A DNA stretch of 39,973 nucleotides. It comes from a virus. The translations under genes were made by a program, and so were the position numbers. Location: positions 1 to 39,973 of IMG/VR virus record IMGVR_UViG_3300023179_000235, one strand, 5' to 3'. The notes under the pieces were generated by a model. That model was not told the DNA's origin and made no database searches. It saw nothing but the letters and a program-made list of their open reading frames with translations. Of this stretch, positions 7,992-17,835 are shown one piece after another. Every line of letters starts with the position of its first letter. Position 1 is the stretch's first letter.

Positions 7992-9866
7992 ATGAAAAAT
8001 CCTTTTGAACATGATGAGCTACAGCAAAAAGAACAGTCAAAAGAATTACATGCAATTCGCATTGTGCGCGCATTTATGCGCAATAGCGATGAGTATCGTG
8101 ATCCACATATAGAATTGGCTGTAAAATCTAGAGAGTTATATGAGAATTGGTCTCCTACTAATCGCAGTATCGTGCAGCGTGCGAATCTTAAATTGCCGTT
8201 TGGCTTTACGATTATTGAAACGCAAACGCCACAGTTAGTTGACATCTTTTTTAGAGGTGGCAATGCCGTCCAGTTTAAAGGACAAGATGCAAACGATGCC
8301 ATGTACGAGGATGCAATTACTGACTTTCACGTACACCAATTTGAAGAGATGGGTTTGCAATCAAAATCTGCCGCATTTATTAAAGCCATGCTTTTAGATG
8401 GAACCGCCATTGCTAAAGTACCATACCGGTATAAAGAAATGGAAACTATGCGCCGTGTCACACAAATGGACCCAATTACTGGCGTACCCCTATCAATTAA
8501 ACAACCTGCCATTGAAGTACTTTTTGACGGACCTGACTTAGAAATTATACCAATCGTAGATTTTTTTCCAGACTGGACAGTTAAACGTCCTGGAGACGTC
8601 GCAGCCATGCGCGGCTGCGTACACCGCACGTACAAGACATTAGCCTCGCTTAAAACCAACCCCCTCTACAAAAATACTGACGAAGTTCAAATTAGTGTTA
8701 ACGTAAAAGGTGAGGATGCATGGGCAAGACCGTACTATTCCGATGCGTACAAGGACGACTTTAATCGTTTAAATGATAATGAGGATGATGTTAAAGAAGA
8801 AGGTACAGTAGAAGTTTGGGAATACTGGGGTCTTTTTGACCCCAATCAAGATGGAAACTTTGAAGAGTACATTATTGTTATTGCCAACGGTGACGTAGTA
8901 CTTCGTTGTGAACCGAACTTTTATGATTATAAATTTAAACCCTTTGTTGCATGCCCTAACTACATGCGTGAATCCGAATTTTATGGTATCCCAGAACTTA
9001 TGGCCGTTAGGTCACTTATTAAAGAAGCGAATACCTTACGCAATGCCCGGCTTGACAATATTAATCTCTCTGTTAATCCCATGTGGATTGCAGATCGTGC
9101 AGCAGGTATTAATACTAAAAGCTTGTTCTCACGACCTAATGGGGTTATCTGGACTAATGATATCAATGCGATTAAGCCTTTGCCACCAATGGACCCTTCG
9201 ATAGGATCTCGTGAAGAAATGGCGTTTATACAAAACGACATTCAAAATGCTACCGCTATGGTAAATGCAGCACCTGTCGCAAGTAACTTAGGCAAACAAT
9301 TTGGACGCTCTGCAACTGGCGTTAACTTTATTCAAAGCTTTGCAAGTTCTCGTATTAGTCTTAAAGCGCGCATGCTTGCTGAAATGTTTTTTAAACCCGT
9401 AGCTAAAATTATGCTACTAACTAACAGGCAATTTGTAACTGAGAACCAATGGGTTCGGGTATTAGACCCTAATACGCCTAATCCATTTGTCGAGTTACCA
9501 CCTGATGCATTTTTCAGGGCCTTTGATTTCCTCGTTGAGACGACGTTGGAAAGCGGAGGCCCAGAGGGGCAGTTTCAAAAAATACAAACTGTGTCTCAAA
9601 TACTACAAGCAATCGAAGGTAGTCAACCTGGAACTGTTAAATCTGACGTTATTCTTGAAGCCTTGTTAAGACCTTTATTAGGCCGTCAAGTAAAACGCTT
9701 TGTTAATAGTCCAGAAGAACGACAAATGATGCAAATGCAACAATTAGCTGCACAGCAAGCTGTTAATGCACAACAAGGTATGGCAGCTCCACAACCAAAT
9801 GCACAAGAAGCGGACTTAAATGTGCAGCCTAGTCAAGATGTACTTGCTGCGTTAGGATTACAATAA
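7992..9866 (+). CDS. Portal protein
   Basis: A 624-residue protein that forms the dodecameric DNA gateway at one vertex of the head. It follows the large terminase directly and precedes the scaffold, the usual place for a portal. It shows family features: a helical N-terminus, a central ADRAAGINTKSLFSRPNGVI stretch near residue 365, and a C-terminal Gln- and Met-rich tail (residues about 575-620) that may act as a barrel or scaffold contact. AGGG lies seven bases before the ATG. Assignment rests on position, length and general likeness to podovirus portals. Confidence 0.9.
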   Translation: MKNPFEHDELQQKEQSKELHAIRIVRAFMRNSDEYRDPHIELAVKSRELYENWSPTNRSIVQRANLKLPFGFTIIETQTPQLVDIFFRGGNAVQFKGQDANDAMYEDAITDFHVHQFEEMGLQSKSAAFIKAMLLDGTAIAKVPYRYKEMETMRRVTQMDPITGVPLSIKQPAIEVLFDGPDLEIIPIVDFFPDWTVKRPGDVAAMRGCVHRTYKTLASLKTNPLYKNTDEVQISVNVKGEDAWARPYYSDAYKDDFNRLNDNEDDVKEEGTVEVWEYWGLFDPNQDGNFEEYIIVIANGDVVLRCEPNFYDYKFKPFVACPNYMRESEFYGIPELMAVRSLIKEANTLRNARLDNINLSVNPMWIADRAAGINTKSLFSRPNGVIWTNDINAIKPLPPMDPSIGSREEMAFIQNDIQNATAMVNAAPVASNLGKQFGRSATGVNFIQSFASSRISLKARMLAEMFFKPVAKIMLLTNRQFVTENQWVRVLDPNTPNPFVELPPDAFFRAFDFLVETTLESGGPEGQFQKIQTVSQILQAIEGSQPGTVKSDVILEALLRPLLGRQVKRFVNSPEERQMMQMQQLAAQQAVNAQQGMAAPQPNAQEADLNVQPSQDVLAALGLQ

Positions 9867-10207
9867 TGTTATACGCAAACGAAAATATTAAAATTTGGAA
9901 CCCTGAAACTGGAGAAATGTCAGGAAAGTCAGAAGTAATTGACGCAGAAGTAGAGCGCGTTATAGACGAGGGTTTAGCTTTAGCACAATTAAAACAGGCG
10001 CGCGGATGGATACTATTAGAAGGTCTTCTTAAAGATACCTGCGCTGATTTAAAAGAGAAGCTCACATATGAGCAAGATTTAGATAAATTTCGTCGCCTAC
10101 AAGAGGCGGTAAAAGCTTACCAAAACGTAATGAACTTTGTCGATTATAAAATCGCTGAAGGTCTTGCGTTGCAGGAACAAAAAACCCAGTCCCCTGAAGA
10201 GGGCTAA
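9866..10207 (+). CDS. Small protein between portal and scaffold
   Basis: A 113-residue, mostly helical, charged protein. Its ATG shares a base with the portal stop (TAATG at 9864-9868), so its translation is probably coupled to the portal. I do not recognise a family. Small proteins at this place in podovirus head modules are often assembly or head-associated proteins, which is only an inference here. Confidence 0.75.
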   Translation: MLYANENIKIWNPETGEMSGKSEVIDAEVERVIDEGLALAQLKQARGWILLEGLLKDTCADLKEKLTYEQDLDKFRRLQEAVKAYQNVMNFVDYKIAEGLALQEQKTQSPEEG

Positions 10208-10221
10208 ACTAGGAGGATACC

Positions 10222-11025
10222 ATGTCAGACGAGAAAATCGCGCAGCCACAAGCGACCTCGCAAGAAAGTCAGGCTGTTCAACAGCCACAGGCCCCTGAGA
10301 TCTCTACTCAAGGTCAACCTGAAGCAGTGGAAGAGGCGAACTCTATACCTCAGAAGTTCGTAGGAAAGTCTCCAATGGAGATTATCCAGGCATACCGAGA
10401 ACTCGAAAGAGATCGCGGTAGGCTCGCATCTGAGTTAGGCTCGGCTCGAAAAGAGAAGGAAACCGTAGAGGAGCAGTTCCGTCAAGCAGAGCGAGAACGA
10501 ATCGCTTATGCTCAGGCAGCAATTCAACGGCAACCAAGAACGGTTCAAATGGAGGAAGAACAGGACCCTATAGCTGTCTTTGATTCCAAGTTTGACGAAG
10601 ACCCGCGTACGGCTGTGAAAATGGCTTTGAACGCAGTGTCTAATCGAATACAGCAACAATCGCGTGAACAAGCGCGAGCAGAAGCTGAAGGATATTACAG
10701 AAAGCAAAAACAGGATAATCCTGACTACGCTCGACGAGAACCGATAATGCAGCAGTTAGCATTAGAGATGCAAGATATATTGCGTCCAGAAGCTCTTACT
10801 TCGGTAAAAGCTTTACGAGCATTAGATCTTATGTCTCGTGGTATGGATTTAGATTACTATACCAAGCAAGCTGCTGAGCGCGCACAGCAAGGCGGTCTTT
10901 CTGTGCGATCAGAAAAACAACGTGCTCAGTCCGAATCTGCCGTATCAAAAAATGATGCGTCTGTTCCTTTCGAAAAACTTTCACTTGATGAAATGCGAAA
11001 GGCTCTTGGACGGAGCGACGATTAG
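10222..11025 (+). CDS. Scaffolding protein
   Basis: A 267-residue protein rich in Gln, Glu and Arg. It has a disordered Gln/Pro/Glu N-terminus (1-40), a long coiled-coil region (about 50-105) and a helical C-terminal part ending in a basic and acidic helix (FEKLSLDEMRKALGRSDD). This is the usual build of head scaffolds, which template capsid assembly and then leave. It sits directly before the capsid gene. AGGAGG lies six bases upstream of the ATG. No protease motif is present, so processing of the scaffold is not predicted. Confidence 0.85.
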   Translation: MSDEKIAQPQATSQESQAVQQPQAPEISTQGQPEAVEEANSIPQKFVGKSPMEIIQAYRELERDRGRLASELGSARKEKETVEEQFRQAERERIAYAQAAIQRQPRTVQMEEEQDPIAVFDSKFDEDPRTAVKMALNAVSNRIQQQSREQARAEAEGYYRKQKQDNPDYARREPIMQQLALEMQDILRPEALTSVKALRALDLMSRGMDLDYYTKQAAERAQQGGLSVRSEKQRAQSESAVSKNDASVPFEKLSLDEMRKALGRSDD

Positions 11026-11034
11026 GAGTAAATA

Positions 11035-11979
11035 ATGGCTACTTCAACAACACTCACAAATGCAGCAAATCTGCATCTGTATTATGAAAAGAAGCTGTTG
11101 TCTGTCCTTGAACCTCGTCTAGTCCTTCAACCTCTTGGAAAAAAACAAAGACTTCCAAAAGGAACTGGCAAACAGGTTAAATGGCTCAGATATGCAGCAA
11201 TTAATAGTTCCGTAACCCCACTAACCGAAGGCACTGTTCCCGCTGAAATTGCGTTTTCAACTTCAAACGTGACTGCGGATATTCAACAATATGGTCAATA
11301 TACCAAAGTTTCTGATCTTTTGTCAGATACTGCAATTGACCCCGTGTTGGAAAACTTGTCAGAGCGTTTTGGTATTGCTGCAGCTAAAACAATTGAAGAA
11401 CTTATTGTTTCTGAAATTTCTACTAACTGTGCAAATCAAAATGTAAACGATGCCATAAATTTTGCTGCATTCGGTTCTGCTGATGTTCTTAATCACAAAG
11501 AACTTATTGAAGCAATGATTACACAAAAGTCTGAACTTATTGGACCACATGAGTCTGGTGATTATGTTTGTGTTCTACATCCTGATGCAGAATACGATTT
11601 ATTGTCAGATGCACAAGCCGGTAGCTTTATCGACTTGAAAAAAGGGTACGATTCTAGCACTGTTCTAAACGGTGAAATCGGAAAAATGTACGGAATGCGT
11701 TTTGTAGTTTCTGACAAAATGCTAAGTTCCGATCCTTCAGTACACGGTGGAACAGAGAAAGTTGTGCAATCATTCGTGATCGGGGAAGAAGCTTTTGGAG
11801 TTGTAGAACTCAATGGCGAATCCATGAAAATGATCATGAAAAAGCATGGCTCTGCAGGAGCAGTTGATCCTTTGGATCAGTTTGCAACCGTCGGATACAA
11901 AATTCACGGCTTTGCGGCTAAGTACCTCGACGCAGGTTCTAAGCGCGTAATCGCTGTTAATAGTGCATCTTCATTATAA
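11035..11979 (+). CDS. Major capsid protein, N4-gp56-like
   Basis: A 314-residue shell protein. The opening segment (LHLYYEKKLLSVLEPRLVLQPLGKKQRLPKGTGK), followed by WLRYAAI and PLTEGTVP near residue 60, resembles the N4-gp56 family of HK97-fold capsid proteins, and length and position after the scaffold agree. AGGAG precedes the ATG with good spacing, as expected for a highly expressed gene. No cleavage site or capsid protease is evident. A G-rich structured stretch follows its stop codon. Confidence 0.9.
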   Translation: MATSTTLTNAANLHLYYEKKLLSVLEPRLVLQPLGKKQRLPKGTGKQVKWLRYAAINSSVTPLTEGTVPAEIAFSTSNVTADIQQYGQYTKVSDLLSDTAIDPVLENLSERFGIAAAKTIEELIVSEISTNCANQNVNDAINFAAFGSADVLNHKELIEAMITQKSELIGPHESGDYVCVLHPDAEYDLLSDAQAGSFIDLKKGYDSSTVLNGEIGKMYGMRFVVSDKMLSSDPSVHGGTEKVVQSFVIGEEAFGVVELNGESMKMIMKKHGSAGAVDPLDQFATVGYKIHGFAAKYLDAGSKRVIAVNSASSL

Positions 11980-11983
11980 TTCA

Positions 11984-12011
11984 GGGAGGGGGTGGGGTTG
12001 ACCTGCCCCCA
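11984..12011 (+). terminator. G-rich / C-rich hairpin after the capsid gene
   Basis: After the capsid stop there is a purine-rich run containing GGGAGGGGGTGGGG, followed about eight bases later by CCCCC. The G5 and C5 tracts can pair in several registers. No T-run follows, so it may be a leaky terminator or an mRNA-stabilising 3' structure, in the position where T7 places its capsid terminator. The exact stem is not certain. Confidence 0.4.
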
Positions 12012-12022
12012 ACTTAGTGCCA

Positions 12023-12517
12023 ATGCCATTTACATTAATACCATGGGAACAGCCTAAAATGACTTTAATGAGCCTACAAGATAAGTTAAAGAAAATTCAC
12101 CCTGACTTATATATTGACACTTCTAAAAAAGAAACACGAGAAAATGGCCTTAAATTCAGTGCTTTATACCTTAAACGGCCTCGCAAACAGCGTGTAAATG
12201 TTGCCGAAAGTTCGCGCAATATAATTAGTGAGGGGCATGCCAAATATTTAGACGCTGTTGAAACGGGTCAATTAGATATCTTTGTTACGTCGATTTGTCT
12301 TGACTTTATTCCTGAATATGATATATTTAATATGGAGTACACAAAATTGGCCGTTCTTGGCTGGCGTTCTTTAGGGCTTATGCTTATTAAACGAAAAATA
12401 GCTTCTGCCGAAAAAGTAAAAAAAGGGCTTGAATGCGCAGGACTTGGCGAGTCAGACTATGATCGCGCAAGCTTTTTTGGTAAAATAGAAATTGCAAAGA
12501 GGTTAGCAAATGCCTAA
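12023..12517 (+). CDS. Head-tail region protein of unknown function
   Basis: A 164-residue protein between the capsid and connector genes. I do not recognise a family. The start is uncertain: GTG at 12017, ATG at 12023 and ATG at 12059 or 12068 are in frame and none has a strong ribosome binding site. The G-rich run about 30 bases upstream is too far away to serve. The C-terminal part (residues about 95-164) looks helical. It overlaps the next gene by eight bases, which supports co-translation. Confidence 0.7.
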   Translation: MPFTLIPWEQPKMTLMSLQDKLKKIHPDLYIDTSKKETRENGLKFSALYLKRPRKQRVNVAESSRNIISEGHAKYLDAVETGQLDIFVTSICLDFIPEYDIFNMEYTKLAVLGWRSLGLMLIKRKIASAEKVKKGLECAGLGESDYDRASFFGKIEIAKRLANA

Positions 12518-13238
12518 CACAACTTCAGGATTTTCATACGCAGAGATTGTCTCTCGCGTTCAAAACTATATTGGGAATGACAGCACGGGCTTTCAAACCT
12601 ACGTAGAGCAAACTCTTGCTCTTGCTGAATATCGCTTTTGTAAAATGCACGACTGGGCATTTCTACGCAAAACGGGACTTACTTTAACAACGGCGCTCAA
12701 TACCGCCGAGTATACTTTATCAAGTGCAACTATTGGCTATTATATGGCTGCAACGGACGTTGAAACAATTATAGCAGAGGCTGATGGAGTAGTTTTAAAA
12801 CGTGTTGACTTAAATCAAATACGGCGTTTTGATACTAAAAACGACGACGGGTCAGCACAAGATACGCCGCTTTACTGGGCACCTATTGAAGACAACAAGA
12901 TTCGCATATGGCCACCAAGTGTTAAAAGTATGACGTTAAAGGTTGATGGTAAGATTACGCCTGCGCCTACTAATAACTTTGCAAACTACCCAGTTATCCC
13001 TTATAGATATCAAGAATCCTTTATTGAATACGTGATAGCAATTGCGCTAGATCGCGAAAATGATGAGCGCGCACCCATGAAAAAACAAGAGGCAATGGCC
13101 CTTATTAAAGAAGATATTCGTGCTGATTTAGCTAATCTTTCTGACGTGGAAAATCCACGCATTAAATCTTTACTTGAATCTCGCTTTGATGGTATAAGCG
13201 ATTCATTAGATGTACCCGGATTCTGGCCAAGAGACTAA
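12510..13238 (+). CDS. Connector / tail tubular protein A-like
   Basis: A 242-residue protein likely to form the ring joining portal to tail, as gp11 of T7-like phages does. It begins with a helical segment (SRVQNYIGNDSTGFQTYVEQ), then strands including YTLSSA and PLYWAPIEDNKIRIWPP near residue 125, typical of podovirus adaptor proteins, and ends with a helical tail. It overlaps the upstream gene by eight bases with AGAGG before its ATG. Its place immediately before the large tail-tube gene supports the call. Confidence 0.8.
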   Translation: MPNTTSGFSYAEIVSRVQNYIGNDSTGFQTYVEQTLALAEYRFCKMHDWAFLRKTGLTLTTALNTAEYTLSSATIGYYMAATDVETIIAEADGVVLKRVDLNQIRRFDTKNDDGSAQDTPLYWAPIEDNKIRIWPPSVKSMTLKVDGKITPAPTNNFANYPVIPYRYQESFIEYVIAIALDRENDERAPMKKQEAMALIKEDIRADLANLSDVENPRIKSLLESRFDGISDSLDVPGFWPRD

Positions 13239-13239
13239 T

Positions 13240-15282
13240 ATGGCTACACGACGTTACGTAGAAGAATTAGAATACAATGATGCAAAGGGTTTAGATACGG
13301 CTTCGCCTATTAACCTTGTTGCTCCCGGCTACGTGCGCGAAGCTCAAAACGTAAATTTAGGCACAACGGGGTCTTATATTAAACGTGACGGCTACCTAAA
13401 TCAATTTACTCAAGCACAAGCTCAAACGGGTTTTGCCGTACTTCAGGGCATTGAATTTAAAAGTCCACTTGCAACAGAAAAATTGCTATATCTTACAAGT
13501 GCAGGCACGGCTAAATTTGGAAAAATTAATAGTATTAGCGGGGCCTATAGCGACTTGACAAACTTTGCTGGAGGAAGTCTTAGCCTTTCTCCTAATTTTA
13601 GACCGTCGTTTGCTCAGGTTAACGACTCTTTATTTTATTTTGATGGTACGGGATCTGCGGATACGCCGCTTGTTTATGAAGCTAATGGTGCATACACAAG
13701 ACCAATGGGCATTAATCCACCTACGACACTTTCTGCCGCTGCCGTTGCTGGATCGGGATTAGAAGAAGGCCAATACATATATGCGCATACATATAGTTTT
13801 TATTTAAACGGACAGCTAATTGCTGAAAGCAGCCCCTCCCCACTTGCAGAAGTAACAACCACGGCAACAAATAAACAGGTTACAGTTACACTACAAGCGT
13901 TTTCCAGTTTTGCTGCACCGGGATATAGCCATTTAGTAATAAAGCATAGAATTTTTAGAACAGTAGTAAATGGTAGTATTTTGTTTTTAGAAACAGAAAT
14001 ACTAGCTAACTTAACAAGCTATACGTCAATATTATCTGACGATGCTTTAGATTCCGAGCAGATGTCTTTTGATAACTCTAGACTTAGTGGAGACTACCTA
14101 CAAGCTAAATTTCCCGTAGTTGCTCGCAATAGACTTATTGTATTTCACCCCACGCAAAATCGTGGTGTATTTTCACGCATGGGTTTTAATGGGCCATTGC
14201 CTGAAAGTTTTCCGGTAATTAACGAATTTAGCATAGGTGGTAAATTTGGTAATGCGGATGCTCTAGTAGGAGCAGGACAAATTAAAGGTGTGCCTATTAT
14301 TTTAAAAGAAAGATCTATAGGACGTTTAGAAGAAATAGGATTACCAGATTTAGGTAATACAACGGATAACATTACCTATATGTACCGTGAAATCTCAGAT
14401 GTAACGGGTGCTGTATCACACCATGCGCAATGCCAAGTTTATGACGAGCTTATATTTTTAGGTAGAGATAATGTGTATGCCACTGATGGACAAAATGTAA
14501 GACCAATATCAATGCAGATTCAAAACATAATTAAAGATGCCGATTATAGTGGTACTAAAGCTAATCGTGTATCGGCTATTAATGATACAAAAAACCGCCG
14601 TATTTATATTCAAATTTTTAAAGATGATGCGTCATCCTTACCAGACTTAACACTAGTTGGGGATTACCAACAGTACCCACAATTTCGTTGGACAACTTAT
14701 GAAGAAGGGCCTGATGCAGCCGTAAATCCAGGAATTAAAGCGGGTTGTTTTTTTCAAACAGAGGCAACGGCAACAGGTGGACTTGACGTATTTTTTGGTG
14801 GTGCGGGTACTGAGGGGCAGTTTTATAAAATGAATACCGGAACTGCCGATTATCTTGCTAATACATTTGTTGGCGGTAACGCCGTTGGTTATGGTATTTA
14901 TATGCGGCTTATAAGTCGCCCTTACATGTTTACTCAACCCATGGTTACTAAGCTTTATAAAAAAGCTAAAATATTTGCGCTGGGTCAAGATAGCACATAT
15001 CAATTTGAGTTTGGTGCGCAATACGATTTAGACGGCACTACCGAAGATTTAACATCGTTTACCATTTTTGGTATCGGTACTACGTGGGATAATTATAACT
15101 GGGCAGGTCCTGTGGTAGACTTACAAGATCTTATTTGGCAAGGTCCAACACTACAAGAAAAAGTTTATCAATTACATAAAAAAGCACAAATGATGCAATT
15201 AGTTTTTATTCAAGATGATGCAAATGCTCCTTTAACGCTCCTCGGTTGGGGCGTGTCGGGTAGCATATTTTCAGGTCTATAG
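13240..15282 (+). CDS. Tail tube / nozzle protein B-like
   Basis: A 680-residue beta-rich protein that follows the connector gene, matching the place and size of T7 gp12-like nozzle proteins. The N-terminal VAPGYVREAQNVNL and GSYIKRDGYLNQF near residues 20-45 are characteristic of this group. I chose ATG 13240, one base after the upstream stop, over an in-frame start at 13210 that would lie inside the previous gene. It should form the tail extension through which DNA leaves. No enzymatic domain is seen. Confidence 0.85.
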   Translation: MATRRYVEELEYNDAKGLDTASPINLVAPGYVREAQNVNLGTTGSYIKRDGYLNQFTQAQAQTGFAVLQGIEFKSPLATEKLLYLTSAGTAKFGKINSISGAYSDLTNFAGGSLSLSPNFRPSFAQVNDSLFYFDGTGSADTPLVYEANGAYTRPMGINPPTTLSAAAVAGSGLEEGQYIYAHTYSFYLNGQLIAESSPSPLAEVTTTATNKQVTVTLQAFSSFAAPGYSHLVIKHRIFRTVVNGSILFLETEILANLTSYTSILSDDALDSEQMSFDNSRLSGDYLQAKFPVVARNRLIVFHPTQNRGVFSRMGFNGPLPESFPVINEFSIGGKFGNADALVGAGQIKGVPIILKERSIGRLEEIGLPDLGNTTDNITYMYREISDVTGAVSHHAQCQVYDELIFLGRDNVYATDGQNVRPISMQIQNIIKDADYSGTKANRVSAINDTKNRRIYIQIFKDDASSLPDLTLVGDYQQYPQFRWTTYEEGPDAAVNPGIKAGCFFQTEATATGGLDVFFGGAGTEGQFYKMNTGTADYLANTFVGGNAVGYGIYMRLISRPYMFTQPMVTKLYKKAKIFALGQDSTYQFEFGAQYDLDGTTEDLTSFTIFGIGTTWDNYNWAGPVVDLQDLIWQGPTLQEKVYQLHKKAQMMQLVFIQDDANAPLTLLGWGVSGSIFSGL

Positions 15283-15291
15283 GAGAATAAT

Positions 15292-15678
15292 ATGGGAGTA
15301 CCCTCAGTATCAGGAAGCGCATCCGTAGCTACAAATCATGCGTATAAATCGACCTTAAATGCAACACCACAACTTATCTTTACAGGACGAGGAAACCTTT
15401 ATGGGTTTCTAGTTGAAGAGATGGGTGGTAATGATGTATTTATACAATTTTTTGACGCAGCTTCGGCAGGCGCTGTAACAGTAGGAACAACAGTACCGGT
15501 TATGACAATGCGAATCAAAGCCGATCAATCGTTTGGTAAAGATGTTAATGACAGTCCTTTACGATTTTTTGGTGAAGGTTGTGTAGTGGCCGTAACAACA
15601 TCACGAACTGGCGCAATATCGCCAGCAACAGCCGCTGTTGGAAATTTTTGGTATCACGCAAGAAACTTCTCAATCTAA
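15292..15678 (+). CDS. Small virion-associated protein
   Basis: A 128-residue, strand-rich protein between the tail nozzle and the collar fibre, with AGGAG seven bases before its ATG. Residues about 25-75 (LIFTGRGNLYGFLVEEMGGN onwards) and the absence of charged coils suggest a compact beta domain, such as a tail or head decoration protein. I do not recognise a family. The structural assignment rests on position alone. Confidence 0.75.
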   Translation: MGVPSVSGSASVATNHAYKSTLNATPQLIFTGRGNLYGFLVEEMGGNDVFIQFFDAASAGAVTVGTTVPVMTMRIKADQSFGKDVNDSPLRFFGEGCVVAVTTSRTGAISPATAAVGNFWYHARNFSI

Positions 15679-15691
15679 TATGGGGTAAGCT

Positions 15692-16723
15692 ATGGCTTTA
15701 ACAATACCATACTCATTTACGGCGGGCACTCCGGCGCAAGCATTACAAGTAAACTCTAACTTTACTGCAATTGCTAACTACATTAACGGAAATAATTTTG
15801 ATACCGAAAGTTTTGGTATCTTGTATTCTCGTGTAAATGCCTTACCTTCTGCTCCGTTTTATCCTATTCTTAGGTTAGAGCAATCGTCTGGTAATCAAGC
15901 TCTTTATATTCGTAATTCTGGAACGGGCGAGTCAATTGAGATTGTACAAAATGGTGTACTTGGCGCTGGAAAATCGGCAATACTACTAACGGATTCTCAG
16001 ACGCAAGCTGGCGCTGGCTGTGCCGAATTAAAGATGGTATTAGGAGCAAACGTAGGCATACCGGCAATTCATATTGTACATAACTCAGTTGATATTTTTA
16101 AATTAACCAGTGACTATTTACGGCTTGAGGTTTTATTAAAACCGCCAGTAAAAACCACTGTACAACGTAATGCTTTAGTTTCTCCAGAAACAGCTTCTTT
16201 ATTGTATGATAGTACAACGCAACAATTAAATGAAAAGCGTAGTGATGGTTGGGCACCAGTAGGTCCTCCTGTAGGATCTGTTCAAATGTTTGCTGGCTCA
16301 TCTGCACCGGAAGGTTGGGTTCTTTGCGATGGTACTACTTTGGATTCTGTAGCAAACCCAAAATATGCAGCTTTATTTACAGTAATTAGTACCACTTATG
16401 GTGGAACTGGGGCAGCTTCATTTAAAGTGCCAGATACTCGTGGTAGAGTTCCAGTAGGTGCTGGAACAGGTACGGGATTAACTGCCAGATCTTTAGCTGG
16501 AACTGGTGGAGCAGAAACTCACACTTTAACTATTTCTGAAATGCCTAGTCATACACATACTATTAAAACACCAAGTAGTCAAAGTAGCTCTATGGGTGGT
16601 GATGTAGCGGCAGATGACGACACTAATTTATGGCCTTATAGAACTACAACAGCAACCGGTGGAAATCAGCCACACAATAACATGCAACCATTTTTAGTTT
16701 TTAATTACATTATAAAATATTAG
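15692..16723 (+). CDS. Tail collar-domain fibre (microcystin-dependent-protein type)
   Basis: A 343-residue protein. Residues about 192-260 are a phage tail collar domain (Pfam PF07484 type): VGSVQMFAGSSAPEGWVLCD, then a YAALFTVISTTYGG segment and FKVPDTRGRVPVGAG. The C-terminus has the usual GAETHTLTISEMPSHTH and a closing NNMQPFLVFNYIIKY. The HTH histidines may bind a metal, as in T4 gp12-like fibres. The first 190 residues form a separate N-terminal part, beta-rich with ALTIPYSFTAGTPAQALQVN. It is likely a trimeric adsorption protein. Confidence 0.9.
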   Translation: MALTIPYSFTAGTPAQALQVNSNFTAIANYINGNNFDTESFGILYSRVNALPSAPFYPILRLEQSSGNQALYIRNSGTGESIEIVQNGVLGAGKSAILLTDSQTQAGAGCAELKMVLGANVGIPAIHIVHNSVDIFKLTSDYLRLEVLLKPPVKTTVQRNALVSPETASLLYDSTTQQLNEKRSDGWAPVGPPVGSVQMFAGSSAPEGWVLCDGTTLDSVANPKYAALFTVISTTYGGTGAASFKVPDTRGRVPVGAGTGTGLTARSLAGTGGAETHTLTISEMPSHTHTIKTPSSQSSSMGGDVAADDDTNLWPYRTTTATGGNQPHNNMQPFLVFNYIIKY

Positions 16724-16731
16724 GAGAATAT

Positions 16732-17163
16732 ATGGCAATACAAGCATTAGGAGCATTAGCAGCTTTAGGCGGCGCCGCTGCCCCCACCGCTTTAGCGACT
16801 GGAACAGGCGCGGGGCTTGCCGCTGGGGCAGGCGCTGGGGCAGGGGCAGGATTGGGGTTAGGTGTTTTTGGTCCGATAGCACCAAGTATGGCAGCAAGCG
16901 CACCATTCGCTGTGCCAGAAGCTGCTGGTCTTTTACAAGCAATGGGTATGGGGTCAAAGGCAGCCGCAATTCCGCAAATAACAAACCCATTAAGTAGCAT
17001 AATGAGTGATCCGACGTACGAAATGCTAAAAGGTATGATGCAACAGCAAGCAATAAATGAACCTTCTCAAAAACTTTCACCAATGCAGCTTGCGTCATCG
17101 CCGCAAGTGCAGATTCCACAAGTTAATTTAATGCAATTACTTTCTCAAATTGGAGGCCGTTAA
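16732..17163 (+). CDS. Gly/Ala-rich small protein, possible ejection protein
   Basis: A 143-residue protein with a strongly hydrophobic Gly-Ala stretch at about 5-60 (GAGLAAGAGAGAGAGLGLG), then a Met- and Gln-rich helical tail. The low-complexity GxG region could insert in or cross a membrane. It is the first of four genes, before the lysis genes, that look like internal virion or DNA-ejection proteins. AGGAG precedes the ATG. The DNA here is visibly more GC-rich than its neighbours because of the Gly/Ala codons. Confidence 0.7.
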   Translation: MAIQALGALAALGGAAAPTALATGTGAGLAAGAGAGAGAGLGLGVFGPIAPSMAASAPFAVPEAAGLLQAMGMGSKAAAIPQITNPLSSIMSDPTYEMLKGMMQQQAINEPSQKLSPMQLASSPQVQIPQVNLMQLLSQIGGR

Positions 17164-17164
17164 T

Positions 17165-17821
17165 ATGGGATTTTTAGATTTTGCAATTCCAGCAATAGGC
17201 ATAGGAAAATCTTTATTTGGTACGTCAACTAAACAAGATCAAACTTCAACAAGTCGAACGGAATTTAGACCCGAAGATCTTGAAAGAATTGAGGCAGCCC
17301 GTGGAGCTTATCAAACTCAATTAACAGATTTACTTGCACAATTAGGAGCTTCTCGTGAAGCTGTCCAAAAAGGTACTGTAATGCCTCAAAGCACTTTTCA
17401 GTACTCAGCTACACCCGATGCAATTACACGGGCACTTGCAGCACAGGCAACGCAGGGTTTATCCCAGCAAGCGGGAACGCAACAGCAACGAATAGCACAA
17501 CAGTTTCAAGGTAATCCCGCAGCTTCCCGTGCTCTACAAGCGCAGGCAGGTATGCAAGCAAGACTTGCTGCTAATCCTCTTCTTTTTCAAGCTTTTCAAC
17601 AACAACAGGGTAGAGAATTAACACAAGCTCAACAGGCGCAAGCTGCAGCACAAGCTGCAAATGCAGCATTATTGGGTAGAGAGCAGGCTGTTTCGGGTCT
17701 TGCACAAACTGGTCTTGGCGCACAACAAAATTTGTTGTCTACGCTTTTAGCACTTGGGCAAGGTCTTGGTACACAAGTTCAAACAGGAAAACTACGCGGT
17801 AGATCTGGCGGTCTTTTTTAA
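17165..17821 (+). CDS. Gln/Ala-rich internal virion protein candidate
   Basis: A 218-residue protein. A hydrophobic N-terminus (GFLDFAIPAIGIGKSLFG) is followed by a very Gln- and Ala-rich helical body and a Gly-rich basic end (KLRGRSGGLF). Amphipathic Gln/Ala helices of this sort are common in podovirus ejection proteins. I chose ATG 17165, with GGAGG nine bases upstream, rather than the in-frame start at 17150 inside the previous gene. Function is inferred from composition and position. Confidence 0.7.
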   Translation: MGFLDFAIPAIGIGKSLFGTSTKQDQTSTSRTEFRPEDLERIEAARGAYQTQLTDLLAQLGASREAVQKGTVMPQSTFQYSATPDAITRALAAQATQGLSQQAGTQQQRIAQQFQGNPAASRALQAQAGMQARLAANPLLFQAFQQQQGRELTQAQQAQAAAQAANAALLGREQAVSGLAQTGLGAQQNLLSTLLALGQGLGTQVQTGKLRGRSGGLF

Positions 17822-17835
17822 CTAATAGGTGACAT

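Noticed and set aside
7697-8302. Long minus-strand reading frame across the terminase-portal junction
   Set aside because: It is antisense to two strongly supported genes, has no ribosome binding site, and its Ser/Cys-rich composition is what a shadow frame gives.
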